DNA from: a virus
Length of the DNA: 50,892 nucleotides
Direction: 5' to 3' (one strand)
Virus record (IMG/VR): IMGVR_UViG_3300042445_001088
Coordinates: 1 to 50,892 of that record
Shown here: positions 36,894 through 46,077 of the stretch, piece by piece
How the letters are laid out: every line of letters begins with the position of its first letter
How positions within the stretch are numbered: the stretch's first letter is position 1
Translations under genes and position numbers: made by a program
The notes under the pieces: model-generated
Database searches by the model: none
What the model was told of the DNA's origin: nothing
Seen by the model: the letters and a program-made list of their open reading frames with translations, nothing else

Positions 36894-37687
36894 GCTACCT
36901 ACAAACAATATCTAAATCATTTTGGTTTCAATTTGTTCCTGCATGGATATTTGGATTACTTGCGATCGGTCTACTTATCAATGGAGTTATACCTGCATAT
37001 TATCTTATAACAACATTTGTTATGTGGGTATTAGTGTGTGGCTTAGGAATTGCTGTAGGCTATCATAGAGTATTTAGTCACAGAACATATCAATTGCCTA
37101 AATGGAAAGAAAATATTATTCTATTTCTTGCTACATTTGCGGGTCAAGGTGGAAGTATATTTTGGGCGGCGATGCACAGAGGATACCATCATCCAAATAG
37201 TGACACTTTAAAAGACTTACATAGTCCAATTGCATATGATAAGAAAACTGCGTTTGTGGGATGGTACTTTAAAGTTACTGAGAAAGATAACCCCATTGGT
37301 TTAAAATATGCAGTTGATTTATTAAGAAAATCAAATCATGTATTCTTCCACAAACATAGTATTAAAATACTGTGGGCAGTTCCTGCATTGGTTGCAATGT
37401 TTGACTGGAAGTTAGCACTAACCGCATTTTGGTTAGTGACATTTATAGGATCTACCCAAGATAATATGGTTAATGTGTTTGGTCATATTAAAGGATGGTT
37501 TGGATATAGAAACTTTGAAACTAAAGATAATTCGCAAAACAATTTTATACTAGGATATCTAGCTTGGGGTCAAGGATGGCACAACAATCATCATTATGCA
37601 CCTGCATCATATGATTTTGGTAAAGGCGTCAGTGGCAAATGGTGGGAAATTGATCCATGTCGTATTTTTATACCCTTTTTAAAATGA
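36890..37687 (+). CDS. Membrane fatty acid desaturase (copy 2)
   Basis: 265 residues, with hydrophobic helices near residues 14-35, 37-57 and 70-90. Histidine boxes: HRVFSH at 59-64, HRGYHH at 96-101 and HNNHH at 231-235. WGQGWHNNHHYAPASYDFGKG and the C-terminal KWWEIDPCRIFIPFLK are typical of delta-9 desaturases. Start overlaps the GNAT-like gene by four bases; the next gene starts in the ATGA of its stop. Acts on acyl chains in the host membrane or on the carrier protein. Confidence 0.92.
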   Translation: MSYLQTISKSFWFQFVPAWIFGLLAIGLLINGVIPAYYLITTFVMWVLVCGLGIAVGYHRVFSHRTYQLPKWKENIILFLATFAGQGGSIFWAAMHRGYHHPNSDTLKDLHSPIAYDKKTAFVGWYFKVTEKDNPIGLKYAVDLLRKSNHVFFHKHSIKILWAVPALVAMFDWKLALTAFWLVTFIGSTQDNMVNVFGHIKGWFGYRNFETKDNSQNNFILGYLAWGQGWHNNHHYAPASYDFGKGVSGKWWEIDPCRIFIPFLK

Positions 37688-38232
37688 CTATCTATCACAA
37701 AAAAGTAAACTTAAATATAGATCATATTGATATTGACTTGAATAAACTCAAGGGCGACAAATTAGTAGAATATTCAAGTAACCTTGGATATTTTAAAATA
37801 CTAGACAATGATTATTTAAATAGCATATTTATAGATACTTTTAAAATACCCCCTAAAGAAGTTTTTTTAATGCAAGCAAACTCACAAGTCAGTCCACATA
37901 AAGATTATCGCTCAGTTAGTTGTATGAATTTTTACGTTAAACCACAAGGGTATACCACAAACTTTTGGATGCCAAAAGAAAATGCTAGAAAAATTCGTGG
38001 CTTACGCATAGATAAGGGCGACAAAACCAAATATGAAATAATAGAATTGAGATATCATAGGGATGACCTAATACTAGTAGACACATTTACTGCAAAAGAA
38101 AATGAGGCGTACTTATTAAATATAGGAGAAATTCATTCTGTTGACGGTGATAAAAGTACAGAACCTAGAATTTCAATTCAATTTCAATGGAATATGACAA
38201 TAGATGAGTTGATAGAGAAATTAGACCTATAA
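37684..38232 (+). CDS. 2OG-Fe(II) dioxygenase-like protein (2)
   Basis: 182 residues. SQVSPHKDYRSVSCMNFYVKP gives HxD (His-Lys-Asp) plus a strand with a conserved Asn-Tyr; a distal His in GEIHSVDG (about residue 155) and Arg in PRISIQFQW complete a cupin-type iron and 2-oxoglutarate site. An ATGA overlap links it to the desaturase. Related in plan to the products at 42592 and 46077. Substrate unknown. Confidence 0.72.
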   Translation: MTIYHKKVNLNIDHIDIDLNKLKGDKLVEYSSNLGYFKILDNDYLNSIFIDTFKIPPKEVFLMQANSQVSPHKDYRSVSCMNFYVKPQGYTTNFWMPKENARKIRGLRIDKGDKTKYEIIELRYHRDDLILVDTFTAKENEAYLLNIGEIHSVDGDKSTEPRISIQFQWNMTIDELIEKLDL

Positions 38233-38242
38233 AAACTAATTT

Positions 38243-38250
38243 GATAAATA
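38243..38250 (+). promoter_or_regulatory. T4-like late promoter box GATAAATA
   Basis: Inside the cluster, 22 bases before the ATG at 38273, with AAAGGA between. It gives a second entry point for transcription. Confidence 0.6.
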
Positions 38251-38272
38251 TATTATATAAAGGACTCCCAAA

Positions 38273-38704
38273 ATGATTTACTACGCATATATTGTTAAAT
38301 GGCAAAAAAATGATCCCGAATCTCCAGGCAATTTAAAATCTTCACAACTTCTTCAACAATTAGCAGGGGAGAACATCATACCTGAAAAATTTGGAGTTGA
38401 TATTGATAGTATGATTGATTATTTGTCCTTACTGATGGAAATTGAACAATTTACAACGGGGTTTTCTGGATTACTATCGGTTAAATTGAACAATGACCTT
38501 TCTATATTTTTGTTTGACACATTAGAAAATTTAAATTTATACAATACTTCTCGAAAACAGCTACCAAACTGGTCTGCATACGAAGCTGCCAGAGATAATT
38601 TCTTATCTAAGATTGGTGTATCATTTGAAATTCAACCAACTAGAGAAATTGTAGCAAATGAATCATTGACTCCTTCAGAAGTAATTCAAAATATAACAGA
38701 ATAA
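38273..38704 (+). CDS. Unknown cluster protein
   Basis: 143 residues, acidic and not membrane-bound. It begins MIYYAYIVKWQKND and contains EQFTTGFSGLLSVKLNNDLSIFLFDTLENL, then a helical C-terminal part ending in SEVIQNITE. I recognise no family. It has its own late promoter and an AAAGGA site, so it may be strongly expressed. It lies between an oxygenase-like gene and the third desaturase. Confidence 0.7.
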   Translation: MIYYAYIVKWQKNDPESPGNLKSSQLLQQLAGENIIPEKFGVDIDSMIDYLSLLMEIEQFTTGFSGLLSVKLNNDLSIFLFDTLENLNLYNTSRKQLPNWSAYEAARDNFLSKIGVSFEIQPTREIVANESLTPSEVIQNITE

Positions 38705-38718
38705 AGTGGTATAAATCT

Positions 38719-39495
38719 ATGAGATTGTCCAACATTGCAAAATTTAAAATAATGCACGTAGCTACTCATTTGTTGACCTTATTTGGTATAGGCTGGTCAA
38801 TATGGAGTAATGAGTATGCTTGGCTTGGTCTTTCTTTTTTAGTATTCTTATACGCAGGAATTATGGGAGTAAATGTATCATTGCACCGATATTACTCACA
38901 CCGTTCATTTAAAACAGGTCCAATTCGTGATTGGATTTTATTAATAAGTAGTTTCTTGCCTCTGTTGGGTAGCCCAGCGGCATGGGGAAGTGTGCATGTA
39001 TATCACCATATGACTAGTGATACGGATAAAGACCCACATTGTCCAAAGAATTCAAATTGGTTTGATGTATGGTTTACTAGATGGCCCAAGATTAAAATTC
39101 CCCTGGGTGTGTTTAAACGGTTTGTGCGTGATCCAAAGATGAATTTTATTCACAGAAATTATTTTCTACTAGTAGTTTTATATGCTACTGTGTTATTACT
39201 GATTGATTGGAAACTGTTAGTTTTTGTAATGGCTATACCTGCTGTTGGATGTTTTCATGGAGCATCAGTTATAGCTGTTATACCTCATTTAAATACTTGG
39301 GGCTCTTATAGAAATCATAATTCGGGTGACAGTAGTAAGAACAGTGCAATTGCTTGGATATTCTCATTGGGCGAAGGGTGGCATAATAATCATCATAACA
39401 ATCCTAGAAACTATAGGTCCGGTGAAAAGTGGTGGGAATTAGACCACAGCGCATTTATTATAAAACATTTTTTAATGATACCTGATAAAAAATGA
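38719..39495 (+). CDS. Membrane fatty acid desaturase (copy 3)
   Basis: 258 residues. Histidine boxes: HRYYSH at 56-61, HVYHH at 93-97 and HNNHH at 222-226. Hydrophobic helices flank them. It shares the GSYRNHNSGDSSKNS-like region and SLGEGWHNNHHNNP with copy 2, yet is too diverged to be a recent duplicate. Stop overlaps the following gene by four bases. Confidence 0.92.
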   Translation: MRLSNIAKFKIMHVATHLLTLFGIGWSIWSNEYAWLGLSFLVFLYAGIMGVNVSLHRYYSHRSFKTGPIRDWILLISSFLPLLGSPAAWGSVHVYHHMTSDTDKDPHCPKNSNWFDVWFTRWPKIKIPLGVFKRFVRDPKMNFIHRNYFLLVVLYATVLLLIDWKLLVFVMAIPAVGCFHGASVIAVIPHLNTWGSYRNHNSGDSSKNSAIAWIFSLGEGWHNNHHNNPRNYRSGEKWWELDHSAFIIKHFLMIPDKK

Positions 39496-40049
39496 ATAAG
39501 TTCGGGGCTTTTACTAAAAACAACAGAATAGTCTATGCTGAAAATAATACTGATTTTTTAAATAACTTAGGATCATACTTATACTTTAGTCAGTCTGCTA
39601 GATTTTTAACAGTTACTACATTTGAAGCAGATACCATTCCGGTTGATCTTTATAATTTTCAAGTTGAAAATAATCAATTATCACCTTATGAACAAATTAA
39701 AGAAGAACATATTGATCCAATAATTAAATTGAAACAAGATTTAGAATTTATTAAACAGTCAATTCAAAAACCCTGCAGGATTCTATTAGAGGCATATGGT
39801 CACACTGATTTGAGTTATCACGTTGCATTAAAAATAAAATTAATTGCTGAAAAAATAATAAAAGGTGAACAGCTAACTACACCCGAACGGAAAATTTTTA
39901 ATTATGAAAAATCTAAGTATGATAATGTAACTGATGCTAGTGTAGCGGAAATGATATTAATACAATTCAAAATATGGGATACCCGATTAGATAACGCAAT
40001 ATTAGAAATGATGACTCAATTAGATAGTAATATAAGCGGGGGTTTTTGA
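39492..40049 (+). CDS. Unknown cluster protein, helical
   Basis: 185 residues, mostly charged helices, with YEQIKEEHIDPIIKLKQDLEFIKQSIQKP in the middle. It begins MNKFGAFTKNNRIVYAENNTDFLNN. No family is recognised. A four-base overlap with the desaturase and a one-base gap to the next PP-loop gene tie it to the operon. Confidence 0.65.
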   Translation: MNKFGAFTKNNRIVYAENNTDFLNNLGSYLYFSQSARFLTVTTFEADTIPVDLYNFQVENNQLSPYEQIKEEHIDPIIKLKQDLEFIKQSIQKPCRILLEAYGHTDLSYHVALKIKLIAEKIIKGEQLTTPERKIFNYEKSKYDNVTDASVAEMILIQFKIWDTRLDNAILEMMTQLDSNISGGF

Positions 40050-40050
40050 T

Positions 40051-41130
40051 ATGAGTAATTTAGAAATTTGGTCTGATTTTTACAAATATAAAAAATTCTC
40101 AGTCTATGATAAACTTATGAATCACTTTCGAGTAGGTGGTCAACAAAAACCTGTTTGTTTTGTAGACTATTCACAAACAGTACCGCTACCTAAAAGAGCA
40201 CTAATATATGACGATATAACACGATTCTGGGCTCAAGATATTTCAACCTCAACTACAACCTTTGAAGAAACAATAGACAGTATTATCATTAATATCATTG
40301 ATAAAGTTAGTGCTTCCAACAAAAAATTAGCAGTATGGTATTCAGGTGGGACAGATAGCCTGGCTGTGTTATCTTCAGTATTAAAAAACAGTACTGCTGA
40401 TTTTAAAAAAGAAAAATTATTAATTAGACTAACCACGGATAGTATTGAAGAATATCCATGGTTTTATGATACATATATTAAGGACAAGCTTAATCACAGC
40501 TTTTCAACATTAGACGAATATTTTAACCCTGGCTATTATAACATTGATGGTGTATTTGGAGATACCGTGTTTGGGGAACATTACATACCTGAATTAATTC
40601 AAGGTGGATATCTATCTGCTGATATCGACTGGCTATCTGAACCAGTAGAACGATTTGAAGAAATATTATATTCTGTGATAAAACAAATAGAGTGGGCTAA
40701 TTGGCTTTATAATTCAATGGAACCAATGTTTAAAAAATATAAAGCAGTAAATGTATTTGATGCATTTTGGTTGCAAGGTGCAGCCATGAATTTAAATCAA
40801 TTGCATTGGATGCCTTTTACCTTATCATATCCTGTTGCAAAACTAGATAAACAAATAATAAATGAGAAGTTTCAAGACCATTATGAAACGAGAGTCTTTA
40901 GTCATCCAAATATGTTTCTTTATGCATTTAATCATCGGCGAGGACCGGAAAGCAATATACACAGGGCTAGAATATCTAGCAATAAATACTCGCTAGATTT
41001 TTCTAACGATATGGACTATTTTAATAACAAGCAGAAAGTTAGCTCACAAATAAAAATGTACAATTCAACTCCCTTCAGTAGTATACTAAATGATTTTAGT
41101 ATACACAAAGATATAATATATAGGATTTAA
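40051..41130 (+). CDS. PP-loop ATPase, asparagine-synthase-like (2)
   Basis: 359 residues. KLAVWYSGGTDSLAVLSSVL puts the PP-loop SGGTDS at 98-103. It has an N-terminal extension of about 95 residues, longer than copy 1, and a HNYHRGPES-like C-terminal region (YAFNHRRGPESNIHRAR). Likely the same chemistry, ATP-dependent activation of a carboxylate or carbonyl. The two copies differ enough to suggest different substrates. The next gene starts one base downstream. Confidence 0.85.
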   Translation: MSNLEIWSDFYKYKKFSVYDKLMNHFRVGGQQKPVCFVDYSQTVPLPKRALIYDDITRFWAQDISTSTTTFEETIDSIIINIIDKVSASNKKLAVWYSGGTDSLAVLSSVLKNSTADFKKEKLLIRLTTDSIEEYPWFYDTYIKDKLNHSFSTLDEYFNPGYYNIDGVFGDTVFGEHYIPELIQGGYLSADIDWLSEPVERFEEILYSVIKQIEWANWLYNSMEPMFKKYKAVNVFDAFWLQGAAMNLNQLHWMPFTLSYPVAKLDKQIINEKFQDHYETRVFSHPNMFLYAFNHRRGPESNIHRARISSNKYSLDFSNDMDYFNNKQKVSSQIKMYNSTPFSSILNDFSIHKDIIYRI

Positions 41131-41131
41131 T

Positions 41132-42592
41132 ATGGAATCTGTAATATTATGCGGGTATAGTTTGCCATCATTGAGTTCTAAGCCGGCTGGAGCATTTGTG
41201 ATTGCTCAAGTTATGCGAGACTTAGGTCTTGAAACTCAAGTCATTGATTTTTTATTCATCTATTCACCTGAAGAACGACATTCAATATTTAAAAAATATC
41301 TGACAACCGATACTAAATTTGTTTTATTTTCTAGTACACTAGCCGGGCTTCCTGGAAATCAATATGTTTATCTACATGAATTAGATGCCTCCTTCAAACC
41401 AATATTTGATGAAGTTAGAATGTATGCGCCGAATGCAGTTTTTATAATAGGTGGACAAAAAGTATTACGTGAAAATTCATCATTACCTTTTGATTATTCT
41501 GTACGCGGCCAAGGAGAAGAAGCATTAGAAGCAATAGTAAGGCATGAATTATACGGTAATGATTTAATAGTTAGTGATATTGCAAACAATACTAAAATTA
41601 TAGCGGATACAGCATACAAGACAGATGATTTTAATACCCGCCCTGCAATAAAATTCCATGAAAGAGATTTTGTAGAATGGAATGAAACAGTGCCGTTAGA
41701 AATAAGTAGAGGTTGTATATTCAAATGTACTTATTGTGATTATTATTTGAATGGTAAAAAATTTGGAGACTTCAGTAAACGTGAAGATTTGATTGTAGAT
41801 GCTATGTTACATAATTATGATAAGTTTGGTGTTACTAGATATATTATCACTGACGATACTTTAAATGATAGTTTAGATAAAGCATATATGATGTTAAGAA
41901 TTGCTAAACGCTTGCCGTTTCAACTTGAGTACGGTGGTAGTATGCGTATCGAAATATTTGACAAACATCCTGAAATGGCTGACTTGTTCTTTGAAAGTGG
42001 CCTTAGAGCTACTAGTTTTGGAATAGAAACATTCAACAAGGATTCGGGACGAACTGTGGGTAAAGGCTTTGGTAACAAAGCTAAAGATGTATTATTAGAT
42101 TTAGAAAAAAAATGGAAAAGTAGAGTTGCAGTTTCAATGAATTTAATATTGGGATTACCCTACGAGACTAAAGAGATGCTACAAGAATCATTTGACTGGG
42201 TCAGTGACAATTCGTGTGTTGATTCCCTGCTGTGTCATCCGTTTTATATATGGAGAGTTAAAGACACTGATTCTATTTTAAAATCTCCTGAACTATTTGG
42301 TTATTATAAAGATACTAAAAAGGGAAATAATCCTAGATATATTGATTGGGTGAGTAAAGATCACACCTTTGAAGAAATGAGTGAGTTGGCCAAACTATAC
42401 AGAACTGAGTTTGCTAAAAGAAAAAATAATATGCTAGGTCATTCAGCAAATTCTTTCATTACTGCAATGGTTATGCAAAAATATACAATTGATGAACAAC
42501 GTCAAATTCCATATGAGATGACTGGTAAAATCTTTAGTGGGATTGTGAATCAACGAATAGATAATTTTAAATTTAAGTTATTGAATACATAA
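41132..42592 (+). CDS. Radical SAM enzyme, B12-binding-domain type
   Basis: 486 residues. The N-terminal 150 residues look like the Rossmann domain of B12-binding radical SAM proteins (AGAFVIAQVMRDLG, then FIIGGQKVLRE and SVRGQGEEALEAIV). The radical SAM core has LEISRGCIFKCTYCDYYL, with the CxxxCxxC motif at Cys195, 199 and 202. Many such proteins methylate or rearrange unactivated carbons; the B12-binding His motif is not obvious, so cobalamin use is uncertain. The start follows the PP-loop stop by one base, and the stop overlaps the next start. Confidence 0.85.
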   Translation: MESVILCGYSLPSLSSKPAGAFVIAQVMRDLGLETQVIDFLFIYSPEERHSIFKKYLTTDTKFVLFSSTLAGLPGNQYVYLHELDASFKPIFDEVRMYAPNAVFIIGGQKVLRENSSLPFDYSVRGQGEEALEAIVRHELYGNDLIVSDIANNTKIIADTAYKTDDFNTRPAIKFHERDFVEWNETVPLEISRGCIFKCTYCDYYLNGKKFGDFSKREDLIVDAMLHNYDKFGVTRYIITDDTLNDSLDKAYMMLRIAKRLPFQLEYGGSMRIEIFDKHPEMADLFFESGLRATSFGIETFNKDSGRTVGKGFGNKAKDVLLDLEKKWKSRVAVSMNLILGLPYETKEMLQESFDWVSDNSCVDSLLCHPFYIWRVKDTDSILKSPELFGYYKDTKKGNNPRYIDWVSKDHTFEEMSELAKLYRTEFAKRKNNMLGHSANSFITAMVMQKYTIDEQRQIPYEMTGKIFSGIVNQRIDNFKFKLLNT

Positions 42593-43326
42593 TGGAACTA
42601 ATAGATATATTATATACTCCTTTAGATGTTCTACCTAAACCAGATTATGATATAGGTTCGTTACAAAATTGGTTAAACAGTAATCATACTAAACTTGCTA
42701 AATTTAAAGAATTTCTTGCAGGGACAGGAAATACTGCTGAGAAAATAATTGAAAATTATCCGTGGGACTTGACAGTAGCTTATTTCAATGTCAACGACAC
42801 TGGCCCCGGTTGGTTAGGTGATTTTGACAAAACGTTTCCGGAGTTGAGCAAATATTTATATGAATGTTTTAATATGACCCTTGACGATTTGGGTTTAATT
42901 ATTTTTTTACCCATTAAAACAGGTCACACAGGTTTGGGTTTTTGGCATAACGACACTGACTCATTTGCTCTACGACATTATTTTGAATTTGAATTACCGG
43001 AAAAAAATAAATTATTAATGCGCCGAACAAAAGAACAGTATGACGTTCGACCTGGATTAAGAGTCCCTATAGATGAATCATTAATGCAGGATGAAATAAT
43101 TGATTGTAAAATTCTTAGTACCCGTCAAAGTTTTTTCTTAAACAATGTACGGTCAGTTCATTCTACTTATACTGAAGTAGCAAATTGTACAAGGATAGCG
43201 TGTTTCGTTACATTTAAATTTGGTATGTTAGAACGTTGTAAAGAAGTAATTACTGATTTAGTAATTAACTCTGCAAAAAAATACAATGACTATGCAGTAT
43301 TTTGGGATCCAAATGTTAAACCCTAA
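42592..43326 (+). CDS. 2OG/Asp-Asn hydroxylase-like protein (3)
   Basis: 244 residues. GLGFWHNDTDSFALRHYFEFELP gives an HxD pair followed by an Arg-His-Tyr strand, and SVHSTYTEVANCTRIACFVTF holds a distal His and Arg, the cupin plan of aspartyl/asparaginyl hydroxylases. The N-terminal 90 residues are not typical. ATG is the last base overlap with the radical SAM stop (TAATGG). Its tail overlaps the next gene by 14 bases. Confidence 0.72.
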   Translation: MELIDILYTPLDVLPKPDYDIGSLQNWLNSNHTKLAKFKEFLAGTGNTAEKIIENYPWDLTVAYFNVNDTGPGWLGDFDKTFPELSKYLYECFNMTLDDLGLIIFLPIKTGHTGLGFWHNDTDSFALRHYFEFELPEKNKLLMRRTKEQYDVRPGLRVPIDESLMQDEIIDCKILSTRQSFFLNNVRSVHSTYTEVANCTRIACFVTFKFGMLERCKEVITDLVINSAKKYNDYAVFWDPNVKP

Positions 43327-44023
43327 TAATATTACTGCCATAGGCTATAATGAATTGGCAGATGATAAAGAAATTTCATTGATTCCTGTTTTTATGCCGG
43401 ATAATATCGGGCCCTGGGTATTAAAATATATGTGGATTCTAAAAAAAGATGATCCTAATTTTATTAACAAATATCACAATACTGCATCAGGTACTAAAAA
43501 CAATGTTAGAAAAACAACAGACCATTTAGGTGAGCATTGGCGTGCGTTTAATTCAGTGATAGTTAATAATGGACATCTAGGTAATATAGTTTGGAGAATT
43601 AAATTAACTAACACATATAGTAAAACCATTGATATTATTGAAGTTTGGAGATCCAAAGAAATTCTTGATAACATATTTTCTTTTACTGATTCAGATACAT
43701 TGGAAATAGAACAAGCTACTACTATTAATTCGGAAGTTTCCCCATCATTTACTGAACTTTCTAAAGGTGGAACTGGATTAAAAAATGGTACTGGATTAAC
43801 AATAAATGATGATAGTGCTCCAAAGATTTATACATTAAATAATAAGAAAACTCTTGCAGAAGGGTTATGGAATTCTGGATTTGATATGCGTATATGGAAT
43901 GAGTATCCACTTATAAGCAAAGAACTAGCAATAGATATATTTTATCAATTAAAAAAATTAAGTGAGTCAAATACTGATATAAAAATAAACACAGGTTACA
44001 ACCTCGGACTAAATTCATTATGA
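43313..44023 (+). CDS. Unknown cluster protein
   Basis: 236 residues; no family recognised. It begins MLNPNNITAIGYNELADDKEI and carries ENWRAFNSVIVNN-like and NTYSKTIDIIEVWRSKEIL segments. The middle (about residues 135-180) is Ser/Thr/Gly-rich and could be a linker. An upstream start at 43286 is possible but the ATG at 43313 keeps only a 14-base overlap with the previous gene. Stop overlaps desaturase copy 4. Confidence 0.62.
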   Translation: MLNPNNITAIGYNELADDKEISLIPVFMPDNIGPWVLKYMWILKKDDPNFINKYHNTASGTKNNVRKTTDHLGEHWRAFNSVIVNNGHLGNIVWRIKLTNTYSKTIDIIEVWRSKEILDNIFSFTDSDTLEIEQATTINSEVSPSFTELSKGGTGLKNGTGLTINDDSAPKIYTLNNKKTLAEGLWNSGFDMRIWNEYPLISKELAIDIFYQLKKLSESNTDIKINTGYNLGLNSL

Positions 44024-44805
44024 ACTCTTATTTTTATAAAATATTTTTACCATATACGTTAATTAGTATATTGGGGATTTGGTTTATAGTTAACACTCCG
44101 ACACTATTGTATTGGACTCTATTGTTTTGGATTCTCATTGGTCCAGTTGGATTGGGCATAGGATTTCATAGATTATTCTCACACCGACAATTTTTAACAT
44201 ATCGACCGGTTGAAATATTACTAGCCATATTAGGAACACTAGCGGCATATGGCCCGTTATTGTTTTGGGTTAGTTCACATCAATGTCACCATAAATACAC
44301 TGATACAGATAAAGATCCTACTTCACCGACCCGCGGATTTTGGCATAGTGCATTAACTTGGAACTTAAAAAAGCAATGTGAACAAGAAGTTCTTATAAAG
44401 TCATATCCATCACTAGTTATTATGCGAGATAAAACACTAATGTGGTTTACTAAAAATTTCTTTATAATAAATTATGCATTTTTAATTGTATTGATGGCAG
44501 TAGATTATGAAATAGCAATCGCAGGATATGTACTTGCTACTTCTTTTGAAAGAATACGAATTGGTTTTTTTGTAAATTATTTATTACATACAAACGTAAT
44601 AGGATCATATAAAGTATCAGATAAACCTGACAACAGTATTAATATAATTTGGTTGTATCCTATTACTGCTGGATTTAGTCTTCATAATGAACACCACACT
44701 AATCCTGGAAAACTAAGTGAAAAAACTAAATGGTTTGAGTTTGACTTAGAGCATTATTTGTGTAAATTAATATCAAAACAAGATGATAAGAAAATTAACA
44801 ATTGA
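44020..44805 (+). CDS. Membrane fatty acid desaturase (copy 4)
   Basis: 261 residues. Histidine boxes: HRLFSH at 50-55, HQCHH at 87-91 and HNEHH at 222-226, the last with Glu in place of Asn at the third position, seen in some desaturases. Very hydrophobic N-terminus (two helices in residues 8-45). Start overlaps the previous stop by four bases; the next gene begins 22 bases before its stop. Third desaturase in the cluster, fourth in the window. Confidence 0.9.
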   Translation: MNSYFYKIFLPYTLISILGIWFIVNTPTLLYWTLLFWILIGPVGLGIGFHRLFSHRQFLTYRPVEILLAILGTLAAYGPLLFWVSSHQCHHKYTDTDKDPTSPTRGFWHSALTWNLKKQCEQEVLIKSYPSLVIMRDKTLMWFTKNFFIINYAFLIVLMAVDYEIAIAGYVLATSFERIRIGFFVNYLLHTNVIGSYKVSDKPDNSINIIWLYPITAGFSLHNEHHTNPGKLSEKTKWFEFDLEHYLCKLISKQDDKKINN

Positions 44806-45436
44806 AGATTCTATTATTTTTAATCAAGCATTAGATTTTTATTACGAAAACACAGACCATTCCAAGTCTGGTTTTTTATCAGAAGATAGAAAAGAATGGA
44901 TTGAAAAACATAAAGAATTTTTTACATCAGATTTTGGCGATGATTATGTTGTTATTGGTGAAATAATTGATGATGTTGTAGTAGGACTGGCAATTGGTTT
45001 TCGAAATGATTTTATAATTAAACGTGCAACTCAAAATATCTTTTCTGGTTGGCATTTAGCATTTACTTGGCGCCGCAAAGATATCTCCGAGTGGGCAAGC
45101 CCTAAAAAATTTATGTTTGACATTACTAATCCTATATCTTTGCATATGGAAAATCTTGGAGTATTTGATTTTACTAAAATAATGCGTGTTAATTTAGGCA
45201 ATGCTAAAAGTATCGGTGTAGATGCATATATAAATAGAGTATATAATAAAAATATTCCAGATGGTAGGTATAATGCATATGTAGAATATATCATAGAATC
45301 TGAAATAGATATACCAAATTTGCCTTTAATCTTTCGCAGACATTGTCCTGATAAAATAACAGCCCCGTTAATGTGTATACGTCATTCATTGAAAAATGAA
45401 TTACGAAGTAAGTATATACTAGGAAAGTTAAAATGA
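44783..45436 (+). CDS. GNAT-like protein (3)
   Basis: 217 residues. MIRKLTIEDSIIFNQALDFYY and DDYVVIGEIIDDVVVGLAIGFRND resemble the first helix and central strands of GNAT acyltransferases. Later, SIGVDAYINRVYNKNIPDGRYNAYVEYIIE may be the C-terminal subdomain. The CoA loop is not recognisable. Its start lies within desaturase copy 4 and its stop overlaps the aldolase-like gene. Confidence 0.45.
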   Translation: MIRKLTIEDSIIFNQALDFYYENTDHSKSGFLSEDRKEWIEKHKEFFTSDFGDDYVVIGEIIDDVVVGLAIGFRNDFIIKRATQNIFSGWHLAFTWRRKDISEWASPKKFMFDITNPISLHMENLGVFDFTKIMRVNLGNAKSIGVDAYINRVYNKNIPDGRYNAYVEYIIESEIDIPNLPLIFRRHCPDKITAPLMCIRHSLKNELRSKYILGKLK

Positions 45437-46077
45437 CATTGAAAGAAGATTTAGTAGCCTGTTATAAATTAGCCGATGTATACGGACTGAGTGATTTAAT
45501 TTTTGGACACATTTCAATAAGAGAAGGATCTGGTTTTCATATTAAAGAACCAATGATGCCATTTTCAATGGTAAATGTTGATAATCTTAAATTTATAGAA
45601 ATAGATATTCCAGTCAGATCATTTGGAGAATTTGGGATACATAATCAAATATATAAAAATACCAATCACAATGCCATAATGCACATACATAGTACCGCTA
45701 TATGCGCTATGTCTAGTTCTAATGAGAAGTTATTAAGCATCAATCAACCTAGTTCTTTAGTTAATACTAGTTTTGCTGAATATGAATATGAAAGTAACTT
45801 ATTGTTTGATGCTGACTATTCTAAACTAGTCAATTTAATAAAAGACTTTGAATTTATTATGATGAGGAATCATGGCTTTGTCACAGCTGGCAAAAGTTTG
45901 TTACACGTATTTTTTAACAGTTATATATTCGACCAAGCCTGTAAAATTCAATTGGCAGGTAGAAATCATATTGAACTTGATGCTACATTGGTAGAACGTA
46001 AAAGAGAACTTAGATTGTTACTTAAATATCATCAAAGTAAAAGAGAACTATGGGATAATTTAATAAAGGATCTTTAA
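45433..46077 (+). CDS. Class II aldolase/adducin-like protein
   Basis: 214 residues. IMHIHSTAICAMSSS provides the HxH metal pair and MMRNHGFVTAGKSL the later His of the class II aldolase/adducin (fuculose-1-phosphate aldolase-like) family; a zinc-binding third His fits. The N-terminal DLIFGHISIREGSGFHI matches the family's conserved start. These enzymes cleave or form C-C bonds of sugar phosphates or epimerise them. Its presence suggests a sugar or small polyol unit in the pathway. Overlaps its neighbours by four bases and one base. Confidence 0.85.
   Translation: MTLKEDLVACYKLADVYGLSDLIFGHISIREGSGFHIKEPMMPFSMVNVDNLKFIEIDIPVRSFGEFGIHNQIYKNTNHNAIMHIHSTAICAMSSSNEKLLSINQPSSLVNTSFAEYEYESNLLFDADYSKLVNLIKDFEFIMMRNHGFVTAGKSLLHVFFNSYIFDQACKIQLAGRNHIELDATLVERKRELRLLLKYHQSKRELWDNLIKDL

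Noticed and set aside
35387-41130. Complete asparagine synthetases
   Set aside because: Neither PP-loop protein has the N-terminal glutaminase domain with Cys2, so free-standing activation enzymes are more likely.
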